A DNA stretch of 64,000 nt, taken from Caprella mutica. Taxonomy: Eukaryota; Arthropoda; Malacostraca; Amphipoda; Caprellidae. The notes below the pieces were generated by a model, which had not been told where the DNA came from, made no database searches, and worked only from the letters and a program-made list of their open reading frames with translations. Below, piece after piece: positions 43,394-56,500 of this stretch. The position numbers and the translations under genes are program-made. The number at the start of each line of letters is the position of its first letter. Position 1 is the first letter of the stretch. The stretch is taken from the NCBI GenBank assembly GCA_947561585.1, contig CANNZV010000856.1:62001-126000 (forward strand), given 5' to 3'.

Positions 43394-44564
43394 AAGAAAC
43401 CAAAGATTTAAACAGTCGGGTAAAATTAATCGTCATCATTCCTTTGGTTTCTGCTTACGTCATGCCAGTTCGAAAGAAGTCATGCCAGTCAATACTACCT
43501 AATAATGGAGTAAATTTAAGGATAATAAGACTACAAAGATGAGTAGAAAAATTATTCAAATCAAACGAATCCAATTTGAGAAAGAGACATTTTTTATGCA
43601 ATAGACTCTATTGCTAAAGCTAACAAATAGATGGTTTATTTTAGTCGATCACAAGCTATTTCAAATATACAGAGGCTGTGCTAATTCATAATATCTCAAG
43701 AAAGTTCAATATATATCTTTACAGTGTCCTGACTACAGTAAGTAAATTGTCTAAAAAGCACATTTGGTGTCATGGAAGCTTTTAATCAATAGTAACAGTC
43801 ACGATTATGATTCATTGCTCCACTAAATAGTTATAAACACGTAAAATGTGAAACTCGCAATGTTCAGCTAGGGGAACTACTGTTACAGAACACTCAGTAC
43901 ATAGGTCATGAACCAATATCATTCGAAATCTGAATGAAATATCACCTATTTTCCCACTACTGACAATGTATTCTAACCACTAAATTTTAGTTGCATGTTA
44001 TAAAATGTCATGAATTATTTGTAACAAAATATTAGTTCTATTTTAAACAATTATTTTTACTAATATTAATTTTGAGCTTCAATTTTTTTAATGTGAGCAT
44101 GGGTGGAATGCACAAATAAATCACTTGTTACAAATAATTATAACTTAATTATTGTATAATATATTTTATTGACAATGTACTCTTAAAATCTGGATGATAG
44201 AAACTTTTTCTTATAATTATATATAAAATTTGCTAGGCAGTGAAAAATAGAAACGCTTTTCATTATCATCTACAAAAAGTAACAACTTTTAAAATGAATT
44301 AATAAATAAGAGTAAGATGCGACTACTTATTGTCTACTAATGTTAATCGAAGGCGTACACCGTATGGAAGAAACGCGTCCCTCTCTGTGCTAAATAAAGC
44401 TGCAAAACAATAGTGATCCATGTGATCTTTGACCACATACATTACTAATGCTTTTAATCTCAAGACAAAAGAAGGTAGTGAAGTCAAAGAGGATTGCCAT
44501 GTGTCACCACACAGGTCATTTGGTGGTCTTCACAGGTACCTCATGAAGTCACAGCTTAAGGCAC
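43394..44564. other. convergent 3' region between BAP1 and PLC-delta
   Basis: Holds the 3' UTRs of both genes. For BAP1, candidate AATAAA signals lie near 44115 and 44393. For PLC-delta (minus strand), TTTATT at 44165-44170 reads AATAAA. If these are used the transcripts would overlap in antisense. No other gene was seen. Confidence 0.45.
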
Positions 44565-47500
44565 TTAGGAGTCACTGATGGAGACCTTCACAAAAAGGGC
44601 TGAAGGCGCTAGGGACTTGCCTGTGATGTCTGTGAGGTGAACGTGACGATAACCTGAAAAGAGAGGGAGAGAACAAGTCCACTAGTAAATTAGATTTGTA
44701 AGTTTTCTACTTTTACGTGATGAGTGAATCAAATTTTTGATCATGAACACACAGCCGATACTACTAATATATGAAAAATATAATATATTTTATAATCTAT
44801 TAATCACTTATTAGTATTGCAAAGAAATTTTCCAATTTAAATTGATATAACGATGATTTCATATAGATAGGTAGTCCTAATTTTCAAAATTAATAATCTT
44901 ATTTAATTGTCAAAGCTTCTGTATCAGTGAGAATCTAGGTATCGGTATTGGTGAAAAAAGAGGTATTGATATCGGTAAAAATTATGTTATCATCCCATCC
45001 CACTTAATAACTATTTAGTTAAAACAATCTGATATCTCACTCATTTCATCTAAACTCAAGTGGGTCATAAAAGATTTAAGGTTTAAGCATGCACATTGCA
45101 CAATAAGAGCCTCTAGAGTCTAGACGAACCTGTCTTCAGACTCCTGAATGGGATGCAAGCCATGGCCAGTACTGCATCCCTAGCCATGGTACTCTCCTCC
45201 CTCACACTGAAGTACACCAAAGATACCGGGGCTACTCGGATACGCAACTCTAAGGTCTCGTCCCAGACAGGGTTAAAGCCGTTATTTTTGATGGTTTTGG
45301 TGCGTTCCTTCTGTTTGTCCAGAGGATGTCCTCTCGACTTCAACTGAAAGGGAGGCAGTGAATTGTTTAGAGTGAAATAGAATAACTTTATAAGTTATAA
45401 CAGGAATGTGACTGCACTCGATAAAAGAAGAGGTGACATTAAACAATGCCCTTATAACCAAGTAAAGTTGAATCATTATCACTCTCAGTAGTGTTAAAAC
45501 ATGGCTAAAAGCAAAGAAAACTACTATCGAAATTACAATAGTCAGGAGCGTGTTAACAGCTTATTAATTTAGAATATCCATGAGAATCTTTAAATCCATT
45601 TTTTTTCAAGAATTACAACTAGCAAATGAATGATTTTTATCTCCCTCTCTCTCACCTGGACGTAAGGATCCACAACATCGCCCTTTTTCTCAGAAGGTGG
45701 CAGGTGCTGTCCACTGAGTATAGTCACTCTGAGTACCTTGCAGGTGGATAGGTCCAGTCGGTCAGGGTCATAAGGTGCCAAACCCCTCAGGATGTCAGGC
45801 TTCAGCAGATAACCACAGTTTCCATTGGCTCGGAATAACGCCTCGTTGTAGAAGTTAGGTTTATCTTCGGTTTGCATGTTGAGGGTAACTGAAAGAGGAA
45901 AAGTGGAGTCAGACCAGAAAACAATTTCCTCAAATTGTCAATTGAAAATATTCATTATGATATAAACATTAATTATGAGAGTTAAAAAATAACAAAATGT
46001 AACAACTTTCTAATTAAATTATTATTGATATAGAAAGTTCTGAGTTACCGACCCGTTTCACATTTTCCATCATATGAAAATACTATAGCTAGCTATTATA
46101 ATTAAAGGCTATTTAATAATCATGATATTGGTATCTGGGGCATTCCAGGACAAGGGGACTCAATAACAAATACATAGACCAACCAAAAACACACGAGTCC
46201 CTTACACACAACAACACAATACTCACCGACACACAGCAGGCGAACGCTCTTAACAAACATTATTCTAATACAAGTAGGTTACCCACACGCCCAATAGATA
46301 GGAAAATACTGCGTCGCCTGCACAGAACATGCACTAATCATCTCCCTACACCTCCCTTCACCCCGGCAATGGTCACCGAGGCTATCCGGGCTACTAAGAA
46401 CACTCCCTCCACAGGCCCTGATGGAATATCAAACAAACATTTAAAACATCTAGGACCACACGATATCAGGGTCTTCACAGACATCTTCAACTACTCTGTT
46501 CAGAACAATAGTATACCCAACACATGGAAACAAGCCAAGATCATCCCGATTCTGAAGCCTAACAAACCCCCCACAGATCCAGCCTCATATAGACCTATAT
46601 CCTTACTCTCTACCCCCTCCAAAATACTCGAGAGGCTGGTTCTCAACAACATAACACCACACATCCCACTATCCCCCTCACAACACGGCTTCAGATCCGA
46701 ACACTCCACATCTACTCTCCTTACCCACCTCTCACAGACAACACTCGAAGGCTTGAACTCTAACAAACCTGCAAGTAGGACAATTATAGCTGCCATTGAC
46801 ATAAGTAAAGCCTTCGATACAGTTCCACGACACCTACTCATTAACAAAATACTCAACACACACATCCACGACTCGTTTAAAAAATGGCTTGCCAATTATC
46901 TCTCAGGCCGCTCTAGCAAAACACTCTACAACGGCAAGTCCTCCAGAACACGACACTACACTACACTCTCACCTACTCTCTTCAATTTGTACCTCCACAC
47001 GCCAACAAACACCTCGGTACACACCCTTACATATGCGGATGATGTCACCATCATGTCGCAACATCCCAAACACGAGACCGCAGCCAACAATTTACAAACA
47101 TACATCTACTCACTAGAAAACTGGCTAGAAACAAACAGACTAAAGGTCTCCACAACAAGTGGACCAAGGGTTAACACCACACCTCCTCAGATTTGCATGA
47201 AAGTTGGTACAAAGAGTTCTTGTGCCCAAAAAACTATTTTGAGAATCTCGGCTCTCTAGCTCTTATAGGTCAAAAGTTATGACCTTGTTAATTTGTGAAA
47301 AAAGGGTAAAATGCCTTGACATCACCATTTTTGAAAGGTCATAACTAGGGCTGGGACAATATGCTCTAAAAACTATAGATCCTGAAAATATCATAGACGA
47401 AACTAAATGAAATGGTATTGAATACTATAAAACGCTGGTTATGAACGATTCTATACTCTTTAATTCTCTCCGTCTATAATATTTTTGGGATCTATAGTTT

Positions 47501-50500
47501 TTAGAGCATATTGTCCCAGCCCTGGTCATAACCTTCGTATTATTGGACCTAGAACAAAAAGTTTAGCATGGTTTTTGTTCAGAATAAGCTAGGCAATCTT
47601 TCTAAGTGTACAAAATTTTATTATTTAAATTTTTCATTCCATTTTATTAGAATGTTGTTATCCAGTTGTTATTTCATTAATTCTCATAAGTAATGTTTAT
47701 TTCTACTCTTTTTTTTTCTGGTAAAGTTAGTTGATGAATAAAACAAACAATAACTTCACAGTACTCAGAAACTTAATTAAGTGTACAGTACTCGGAAAGT
47801 GGGTGTTAACGAAGTCAATGCGTAATTTCTAAAGGTCAGATTGGTTCACGTGTCACATGACGTACATTTTGTGAGCACTGCTAATGTCTTATACTAAGTA
47901 ATAATAGACACTGTACTGGTTGAGAGAGAGAGTAACCACCTAACTCTCCACTGGTTGAGAGTAACTACCCAACTCTCCACTGGTAGAAAGAGAGTAACTA
48001 CCTTACTCTCCACTGGTAGAAAGAGAGTAACTGCCCAACTCTCCACTGGTAGAAAGAGAGAACTGCCCAACTCTCCACTGGTAGAAAGAGAGAACTACCC
48101 AACTCTCCACTGGTAGAAAGAGAGCAACTACCCAACTCTCCACTGGTAGAAAGAGAGCAACTACCCAACTCTCCACTGGTTGAGAGAGAGTAACTACCTA
48201 ACTCTCCACTGGTTGAGAGAGAGTAACTACCTAACTCTCCACTGGTTGAGAGAGTAACTACCTAACTCTCCACTAGTTGAGAGAGAGAAACTACCTAACT
48301 CTCCACTGGTTGAGAGAGAGTAACTACCTAACTCTCCACTGGTTGAGAGAGAGTAACTACCTAACTGGTTGAGAGAGAGTAACTACCTAACTCTCCACTG
48401 ATTGAGAGAGAGTAACTACCTAACTCTCCACTGGTTGAGAGAGAGTAACTACCTAACTCTCCACTGGTTGAGAGAGAGAGTAACTACCTAACTCTCCACT
48501 ACTCACCAACTTGTGCCCCAACACTCCAGAAGGGGTAAGTTTTGAGGTTAGAGGACCCAGTCCTTGTCCCGTGGGGGTAAATCTTAGAAATTTGCTTCTG
48601 GGTGAAGCGGATGAAGTCGTTGGGTTGTTTCTCGAAAAGAGACTTTGCAATATTCTCACGCAGAGATGGAAAATGAACACATTTGTCTGCGGAAAAATAA
48701 AGGATGAAAAAAAGTTTATACAATTTACACAAACTTTCTATATTGAAACAATATAAATTTTAATTAATTCAAGAGTTGGAATGATTGTTAATCAACAATT
48801 TGCAACTTTTATGGTTAACCAGGTTAAGAATTAGAGAAAGTTAGAATTTCAGCTATAACCAAGTTAAATTTTCTAATAGACTTTCAAGAAATATAATTTC
48901 AATAAATCACAAATAGGCTATAGCTATACAATGATAAAAAGATTGGAAGTTATAACCACAGATTAGTTAGTAAAAAACTAGGCTAATTACCCTATGATAT
49001 TTCATTGTAAATTACTGGATGGAAAATTTCTAGTGAGCATCAGTAAAAAAATTGTTGGCTAATGACTAAAAAAAATACATTTATTGTAGCTATAAATTTC
49101 TGACTAATTAGTAATAGGTAAACAGAATTTAAAAGCCACATTAAAAATTTCCATACGCTAATTTGGAAGGAAAAAGATACCAGAAATTGATTTTTGAATC
49201 TTTTCCAATTGCCTTTCAAATTTCCAATCCTTCAGTAATACATAGGAAATAAATAACTTTAAACCCTCATATCTCAAAAACTATTAGTTTCTACAAAAAA
49301 TGGTCAGGATTTTCGGATTCTATGGACAAAAATAAATGTAAAAATAATAATTTAAATTAAATTTGGTGGGGATCGTCAAATGGGAAAGATCCGATTTTTT
49401 ATACCTTAAATTTAGTTGGTTTCTAGTCTACACCATTTTATGGTAAAATTAAAAAAAATTAATTTGAAGATCTTTTTTAATTCAATTTGATCTTATTTAA
49501 TTTGAATTTGAGCTTTTTAAATTTGATGTTGATATTTTTTAATTTGACCGTAAGATGGTGTAGTTTAAAATACATTAATTATCTGACTTAGTAAAATGAG
49601 AAGACAAACTGTAGTAATTTTAGAGCACTCACCACTAGCGAAAGATGACTCGAAGGAAGCGAATTTTTTCCCCTCGCACACATTAACCACCTGCGCCAAC
49701 TCCACAGCCATTGGTTTGTGGTGCTTCTTCTGGGGGGAGAGAGAGAATATTTATTTATGAAACAAAAATCCCCTTACAATTAGAGTAAAAGTTCGGGAGA
49801 TAATTGCTCTTCACAGCATTTATTTGAAAAATACAAAGGGAATTCAAGGCCCAATAAGCTTTTCTGCTAGTGGCATTAGATTGATGATTTTAGTAGGGGT
49901 TAAAATCTGCTACCGGAACAAAGGCCACATCGCTGACATCATTAAAATACAAAATATAGGACTTCCTTTTCAGAAAGGGAAGTGGCTTCATGAACACTGC
50001 CTCCGGTCTGTTACAATGCCCATTGATGGGATATGTTGTAGCTAAGTCAGAGATAAACTTTAATATAGAAAATCAAAATGCTAATATGTGGCACTCAAAG
50101 AATACCTCGGGCAATAAGAGGGGGATAAATATTCATTCCAATTCAGAAAAATTAACCAAATTTGATATATAATCTTACAAGTCTTCATATCTCGAAAATA
50201 AAATAGTAGCTATGAGTAATAATAAAATGTAGTTATGCAAGTAAAGTAAAATTATATATTTATATAAAATGATATTAGCTATATGAAAATATAGTAAGCT
50301 AATAATTAATAACTTATTTAATAGTGATGGAAAACATTCATCGATATCATATAAATACTATTCAAACTTTCGAATCTTTTTCATGTTCTGAAAAATAAAA
50401 AATTATACTCATTAATTTTTTTTAAGAAGATATTTTTCGATTACAAACAAGAAAATTGTAAAATTAATTAAATATATTGAATCACATCGAAGTAGAGTTG

Positions 50501-53500
50501 TAAAATATCATTCCGACGAAAAGAGAAACTAAGAAAAACTTGCAAACTGAAACCACACCAGAAAAACTTTAACATGTTTGCATCATGTTCACAACAAGCC
50601 ATGATGTGTTTGGTACAGAGAAAGGACATTGCCACGTGGTAACCCGACAGAAACAACTACAGTCCTCTCACCTCATGGGTAGTAGAAATGAAATAATAAT
50701 GAACTAATTAACGGATGCTTTTTTTTGTTTTTATAAACCACCGGATGGAGAATTTCCAACGAGCATTAATGTAACATATGATGGCTTAGGACTATCAAAA
50801 TAGTCATTGAGTAGCTAGATACCAATTTACTAATAGACATGAACCATCATAACTATTTAGTTGATATTGTTAATTGTTGGTGAGGAGACTGTAGATGTTT
50901 AATGACATGGAGGGGCCAAACTGTTTTACCTCCTCTTCTTTCTTCCTCTTTAGAGAAATTCTTCTAAAGTTATTGCTTAATTTCCTCCCGAGAGACTGGA
51001 CGGAAGAAGATGCGACAAAAGAGAAATTGATAGAAGGTTCTTTGGTTCTAGATTATAAAGTGATACAGAATGTCTAGTCAGGGTTGAGTTCCGTGTTATT
51101 GGACGGTTTAATATTTTCAATAATATAATCATTATTAGTTAAACTCTTATTATATAGCTACTTTTATCTTACATGCTCGAAATTAAGGAACTGTCAGATA
51201 ACTCGGAACTTACCCTAGCAATTAAATTAAAAAAAATGAAACTAAATGAATAAACTTTATTAGTTAACAATTTTCATATCAATACCAGAATGGTTTATAT
51301 AATTTAAGGCAAAGGCTTACCTTCTTAGAAGAAGCTGCCCCATCCTCTGCATCAATGTAGCCTATGGTGTCCTGGTCATCATCTTCATCATCAGACTCTA
51401 TTTCAGTACCTGAATACATTTTAACAACTTAGTAAGAAGACAAAACTAATAGCTAGATTACATTTTAAGACATTTGTTGAGCAGAACCGTTGGTGAAACA
51501 ACAAATTAACGTCTCAGTACTCGGAAAGTGCGTGTTAAGGTCATTATAGGTCAATGAGTAATTTCTAAAGGTCAGATTGGTTAATGACCTACGATAGCAC
51601 TCACTGTACGAGTACTGTGACGAAACTAAAAACTGTTGTAAAATTAGTTAGCTACTAGGTGATTTTTCTTTGAATTGAATCAAATTTAAATATCAATTTT
51701 GAGAGAATATCAATCAGATTTTCTATGTCGAGAAGAAACAATTATTGAAAGTGAATTGGCAGATTAGAAAGCAAAATAATAAACAGAAATAAAAAATATA
51801 ATAAATAGAAAATTCAGTTGAATAGGAATCAATAAAATTTGCGTGGTCAGTGTACCATGCAATACTTACAGTTCGTGCGACCACATCCATCTACATTCTA
51901 AACATACAAAATGACTGCTTTGTCTATAAAGTTCTCCACATAAAGCTACTAGCTAATAATTAGAACTTTCACATCAGAATTTCTATCAATAAAATCAGAA
52001 AGGCTTCAGAGTAATTTCGAAGAGACACTTCACCCAAACATGGAAAAGAACTTAGCAATCAGCCCAACAACCTCATACCTGCGCTCACTCTCTCTACTAA
52101 TGGCCGAAGATACGTCACTAGTTCTACTTTCTTAAGAAATTTAGAAAGAGTACCTAAATGAGAGGGAATGAAGGAATTACTTGACATTGCAAATAAAAAA
52201 GAAGAGGGAAAGAAAGAACTTAGAAGAGAAGGTAACAAATTAGGTACACCATGGGATATTGAAGATATTATTACTTTTAAGTGTTTAAAAGTTGTCCCTA
52301 TCCACTACGAGGTGATCCAAAGAAACATAAGGTCTCGTAAAAGAGGGAACAGTGAAAGTACGTTCCATGCATTAGGTTGACTACTCGGCTACCACAGATA
52401 ACCGTGTCGACCCAGTCCATGGACGGCAAGAATAGACATGCTTATTCATGGAAGTAACAAGGCGGAAGGAAGAGGAAGAAGTTGAGGAAAGATATAAAAT
52501 AAAAGCTGAAGAAAAAGGGCACCAAAATAAACAAAACTAAAAAGTAAAAACTGGCATGAAGCACAATGAAGGTAGACTCGGGACAATGGGAATAGTCAAT
52601 AATGATTTCAAAACCCCTAGTCAATATGTGCATGCATAACTCAGTGAATGTGTTTACTCACCCTGTGGTTTCTTAGCTTTGATGAGTATTTTATCCTTGA
52701 GTTCTTCAGGAGAAGGAAGTTCTTTCATGTCTGATGGTGCAGGTGCAATCCTTAGGCTGCCTGTGAAGCAAACTAATTACTAACTGCACGCCTTGTCAGG
52801 TGTTTTTATCTCAATTCTATTTCATTGAAAGAAGTTAGCTATAGCTAGATTAAGTAAACGATACTTTAGAATATTAGAGGTGGTAACTTGATATTGTAGC
52901 TAGCTACATCAATTCCAATGAATACTTAAATAAGCTAAGAATAAATGGTCTTTCCCTAGGAAAATCAGCTTCAAAACTTTATTGGTGATCCCATGCCGAC
53001 ACAATTCCCCACCTCCTGTATGATGGCATAGCTAACTCTGAAATTCCTCATCCTAAATCACATAAAAAACCTCTCATCTCTCTCTAAAGTTCTCCCTCCT
53101 CTGAATCATAGCCCTAAAACACTCCCTCCCAGTTCTCACTTCCGAGTATATCTTTGAACTGCTGCACCATTATCTTCTGCTGGGGAATGCTGAGGTGGTT
53201 CTCAACGGAGAGAATCACGGGGTAGCGGGAGGTGTAGAAGGCGTACCTAGAGGGGGGGGATGAATCATTTTATTTAAAAAATAGAAAAGATTTCCTTACA
53301 AAAGTAGAGAGAAGGAAAGATGTCAGTTTTCTTTTTGTAAATTAGCAGTCTAATATTTTCCACTTAGTCCTATCACAGACGTCAAAAGGAAATTAAATAC
53401 AAGGGAGTGGAGAAGCAGTCAGAAAGGAAAGTGACTCCATGAACAAAGTCACTTACCATCAGTCGATGACAAGCTCATAGATGCAGAAAAGCTACTCCGT

Positions 53501-56500
53501 GAATGCAGTCACTTACCAAGGAATTAAAATAACTAGAAGATATGATATATAATAGGGGGTAGCCGTTAAATTGCTCGAAAAACAATTGCTCGAAAGACAA
53601 TTGCTCGAAAGACAATTGCTCGAAAGACAATTGCTCGAAAAACAATTGCTCGAAAAACAATTGCTCGAATGAACAAAATTGCTTGAATTATAAAATTGCA
53701 CAGTTTTTGATTTTATTAAAGTTAGTTATTCATGAAGTGGAGCTGCACATAACAATCCTTGTTCCTTTTTTGTAATTAATTGATCATTAATCATTCTATA
53801 AATGATTTTAATTATTACTCATTCTGCATAATCTTTTTTTTTTAGACCGTGTGTGTCATCTCGTATGTAACATGTGAATTGAAATCATGTGGTGAATCAC
53901 TACTATTCATGTTTTTTTTTATCATAAAACCCGAAAATTTATTTAATACTAGCCAATCTGTATGTGGACCTCAATAGGTGAAATAACTCAAAGTTATGGC
54001 CGAGTTTTAATAAAATCTACAAACATTTTCGGGTTTTATGATAAAAAAAACATGATTAATACTGATTCACCACATGATTCCAATTCACATGTTAGCTACA
54101 TACGAGATGACACAAACGGTCTAAAAAAGACTATGCAGAATGAGTAATATTTAAAATCATTTATACAGGGTGGGGCGTAAGTTTGGAAGCAAATGAAAGT
54201 GCATATTATAATCCAACGAAAGATATATTTAATAATTTACAGTTATGTATTATTACATAAGGGTTTTAAGAATTCAAAAATCATAAATTTATTCAAAATG
54301 TCCCCCCTTGTTTTTAATAACAGCCTCAAATCACCTCCTACTGCGGCATGCAACTGTTCTTGTGAAATTTCCTTCCAAGATCTCTGGAGCGAACGCTTTA
54401 AATCATCCATAGGATTAACATCTGGGGAGCAGGGAGGCCACATTTCTTTGGACCAAAACCGTGGAAGATGGTCATGCCACCAGTGTTGAGTGACATTTGC
54501 AGTATGTGAAGTCGCGCCGTCTTGCTGAAATGTCCATAGAGTGTCATTACCGAAGTGATCCTTAGCTGACTCCAACCATTGGCGTCAAAATATTCTCAAT
54601 ATAACATTTCGCATTGATTTTGGCGCCTTGTTCCACAAAAATTAAAGGAGATCTCCAAGTTTCTGAAACGGCGGCCCAGACCATTACTGAAGCAGGTTTC
54701 AAGGTTCTGTGGACAGTTTTTTGGTTGTATGGGTTGTCTTTTGCACTTTTACCAATTATTCTGTCATTCCTCCGGTTGTGAGCCGTTTCCACTGTGAAAT
54801 TTTTTTCGTCAGACCAAACAATTTCACCAGCCGTGCCAGACTTCAATTCTCTCAGAAGTGCTTTGCTTCTCTCCAATCTCTTTTTCTTTACAGCTTCTGA
54901 CAGAGTCTGTCTCTTTTGGAGGGTGAAAGAGGACATCTTTAGGTCTTCTTTGACAACTCTTCTCATTGTTCTGGGACTCACATTAGCTGTTTTGGCTAAC
55001 AATCGTATTGACCTTTTCGGGTTCCTCCTGATCTTCTCTCGGGCATATTTTATCAGTTGTTTGGTGCGTTGTGAGCATGGTCTACCACTTCTTGGACGAT
55101 CAGTCAAGTCTCCTCTCTCATTAAAACGCTTCACACACTTCCAAACAGTCGATCTCGCTATTGAGAGAGTCTTTGAAATGACGGAATCTGACTTCCCGGC
55201 ACGGTGTAGAGCAATAATGGCTTCTCTTTTGTCTGACATTTTTGAATTGACTAAATTTTTGTAGAAAATAACACTGCCACGTCATAATGTAGTGTCTCTA
55301 CTATAGTTCAAACCCTATCACCTACTTAGGAACTTATTTTTAAGAATTATATTAATGTTTGAAAAATTGCTTCCAAACTTACGCCCCACCCTGTAGAATG
55401 ATTAATGATCAATTACTAAAACGAAACAAGGATAGTTAGGTGCAGCTCCATTTCATGAATAACTGACTTTTATAAAATCGAAATTCGAGCAAATTTGTTC
55501 ATTCGAGCAATTGTTCATTCGAGCAATTGTTTTTCAAGCAATTGTCTTTTGAGCAATTGTTTTTCGAGCAATTGTCTTTCAAGCAATTGTCTTTTGAGCA
55601 ATTGTTTTTCGAGCAATTGTCTTTCAAGCAATTGTTTTTCGAGCAATTGTCTTTCAAGCAATTGTTTTCGAGCAATTTACCTAGAACCATAATAGGGTTA
55701 CTCTGACTAGTCTCAGACCAGTTCTTTCCTTCACAGCTTCAATTTAAGTAGGTAGGTACTGACCTCTTAATGGCATCACTGAGTACATCACTAAGGGCTA
55801 TTTTAGAGGTTAGGGTGTGTCCGTGGTAAATGATAGGGTTGCCATCCTCTCCATCCCACACATCCACTGAAACAAAATACAGACAGAAAATAGTAAAAAT
55901 TTAAAATGATTAGGGGTAGTTCAGAGTTATTGTACGGCTCTACAACTTTGATCATACAAGGAAAAGGTATATATTTAATAATTCTTTATTATTATTTTAT
56001 TGAACACTCCTATAATTCGGAACAAACCCTAACATGAAGAAAATGAATATAAGACTTTTTTGCCAATCAATTGAAGTTATTATACTATTTGCTCAGCCAC
56101 ATCATTAACTTTAGAACTTTGATTAATAATGATAGTATCACTTCTTTAAATTAAAGTAGCTACTAAAATAGCCAGTCTAACTTTAATCATTCTTAATAAC
56201 TTCACAAGATCACCAAAGACGTTAGTGATTTGCTAGAAGATATTCATTTCCTCATTGGCGTTACTCACACTCTACCAGTCGGCAGCCTCTCTTTAGAGCA
56301 CTGATGTACCCCTCCACTGAGGACTCTCCTGTCAGCTGGTGACCCGTCAGGTACCTGGTGAGAGAAAGATATTTAATTTGAGTAATAGTGTGATCTTTAG
56401 TTAGTTAGTGATAGGCTCCCTTCACACTTGCGTTTCTCAACGCGCCTTTAAATAAATGTATTGCAAAAAAGTTTAGCTGCAATTAGTTTAAACGGAACCC

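Larger units (their letters stand above)
44565..53246 (-). other. PLCD: PLC-delta exon map, C-terminal half
   Basis: In transcript order: 53246-53140 (X box end, [10 protein letters not shown]), 52760-52662 ([16 protein letters not shown]), 51409-51321 (acidic linker), 49729-49633 and 48686-48507 (Y box), 45888-45656 (Y end and C2 start), 45343-45130 (C2), 44653-44565 (C2 end, stop TAA). All are GT-AG and in phase. The exon at 49729-49633 opens with [15 protein letters not shown], continuing KK from the previous exon. The intron 48506-45889 holds a LINE fragment, a hAT MITE and a 33-bp array. Confidence 0.9.
53558..55688. mobile_element. foldback element with 15-bp array termini, copy B, split by a mariner
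   Basis: The left arm is an array of CAATTGCTCGAAAGA/AAAACAATTGCTCGA units (53566-53688), then unique sequence to about 53940. The right arm is its inverse: 54019-54165, continued after the mariner at 55396-55485, then the inverted array 55485-55682 (CGAGCAATTGTCTTTCAAGC). The loop is about 80 bp. ATAATAGGG lies at both outer edges (53549-53557, 55689-55697), a probable 9-bp target duplication. The ends are GGTAGCCGTTAAATTGCTCG and, inversely, GGTTCTAGGTAAATTGCTCG. The element without the mariner is about 900 bp and noncoding. It is in the PLC-delta intron 55763-53247. Confidence 0.85.

Noticed and set aside
46500..46895. 131-codon minus-strand frame
   Set aside because: Antisense shadow of the LINE reverse-transcriptase frame, which has clear RT motifs on +.
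48453..48680. 75-codon minus frame overlapping the PLC-delta Y-box exon
   Set aside because: A different frame of the same exon; the in-phase reading joins the neighbouring exons and contains Y-box residues.
53475..53701. Short frames reading SSNCLSSNC and FEQLSFEQL
   Set aside because: Translations of the CAATTGCTCGAAAGA array, not genes; the same holds for 55495-55692.
54709..55264. Plus-strand frames of 63 and 156 codons inside the mariner
   Set aside because: Opposite strand of the transposase, without any motif of their own.
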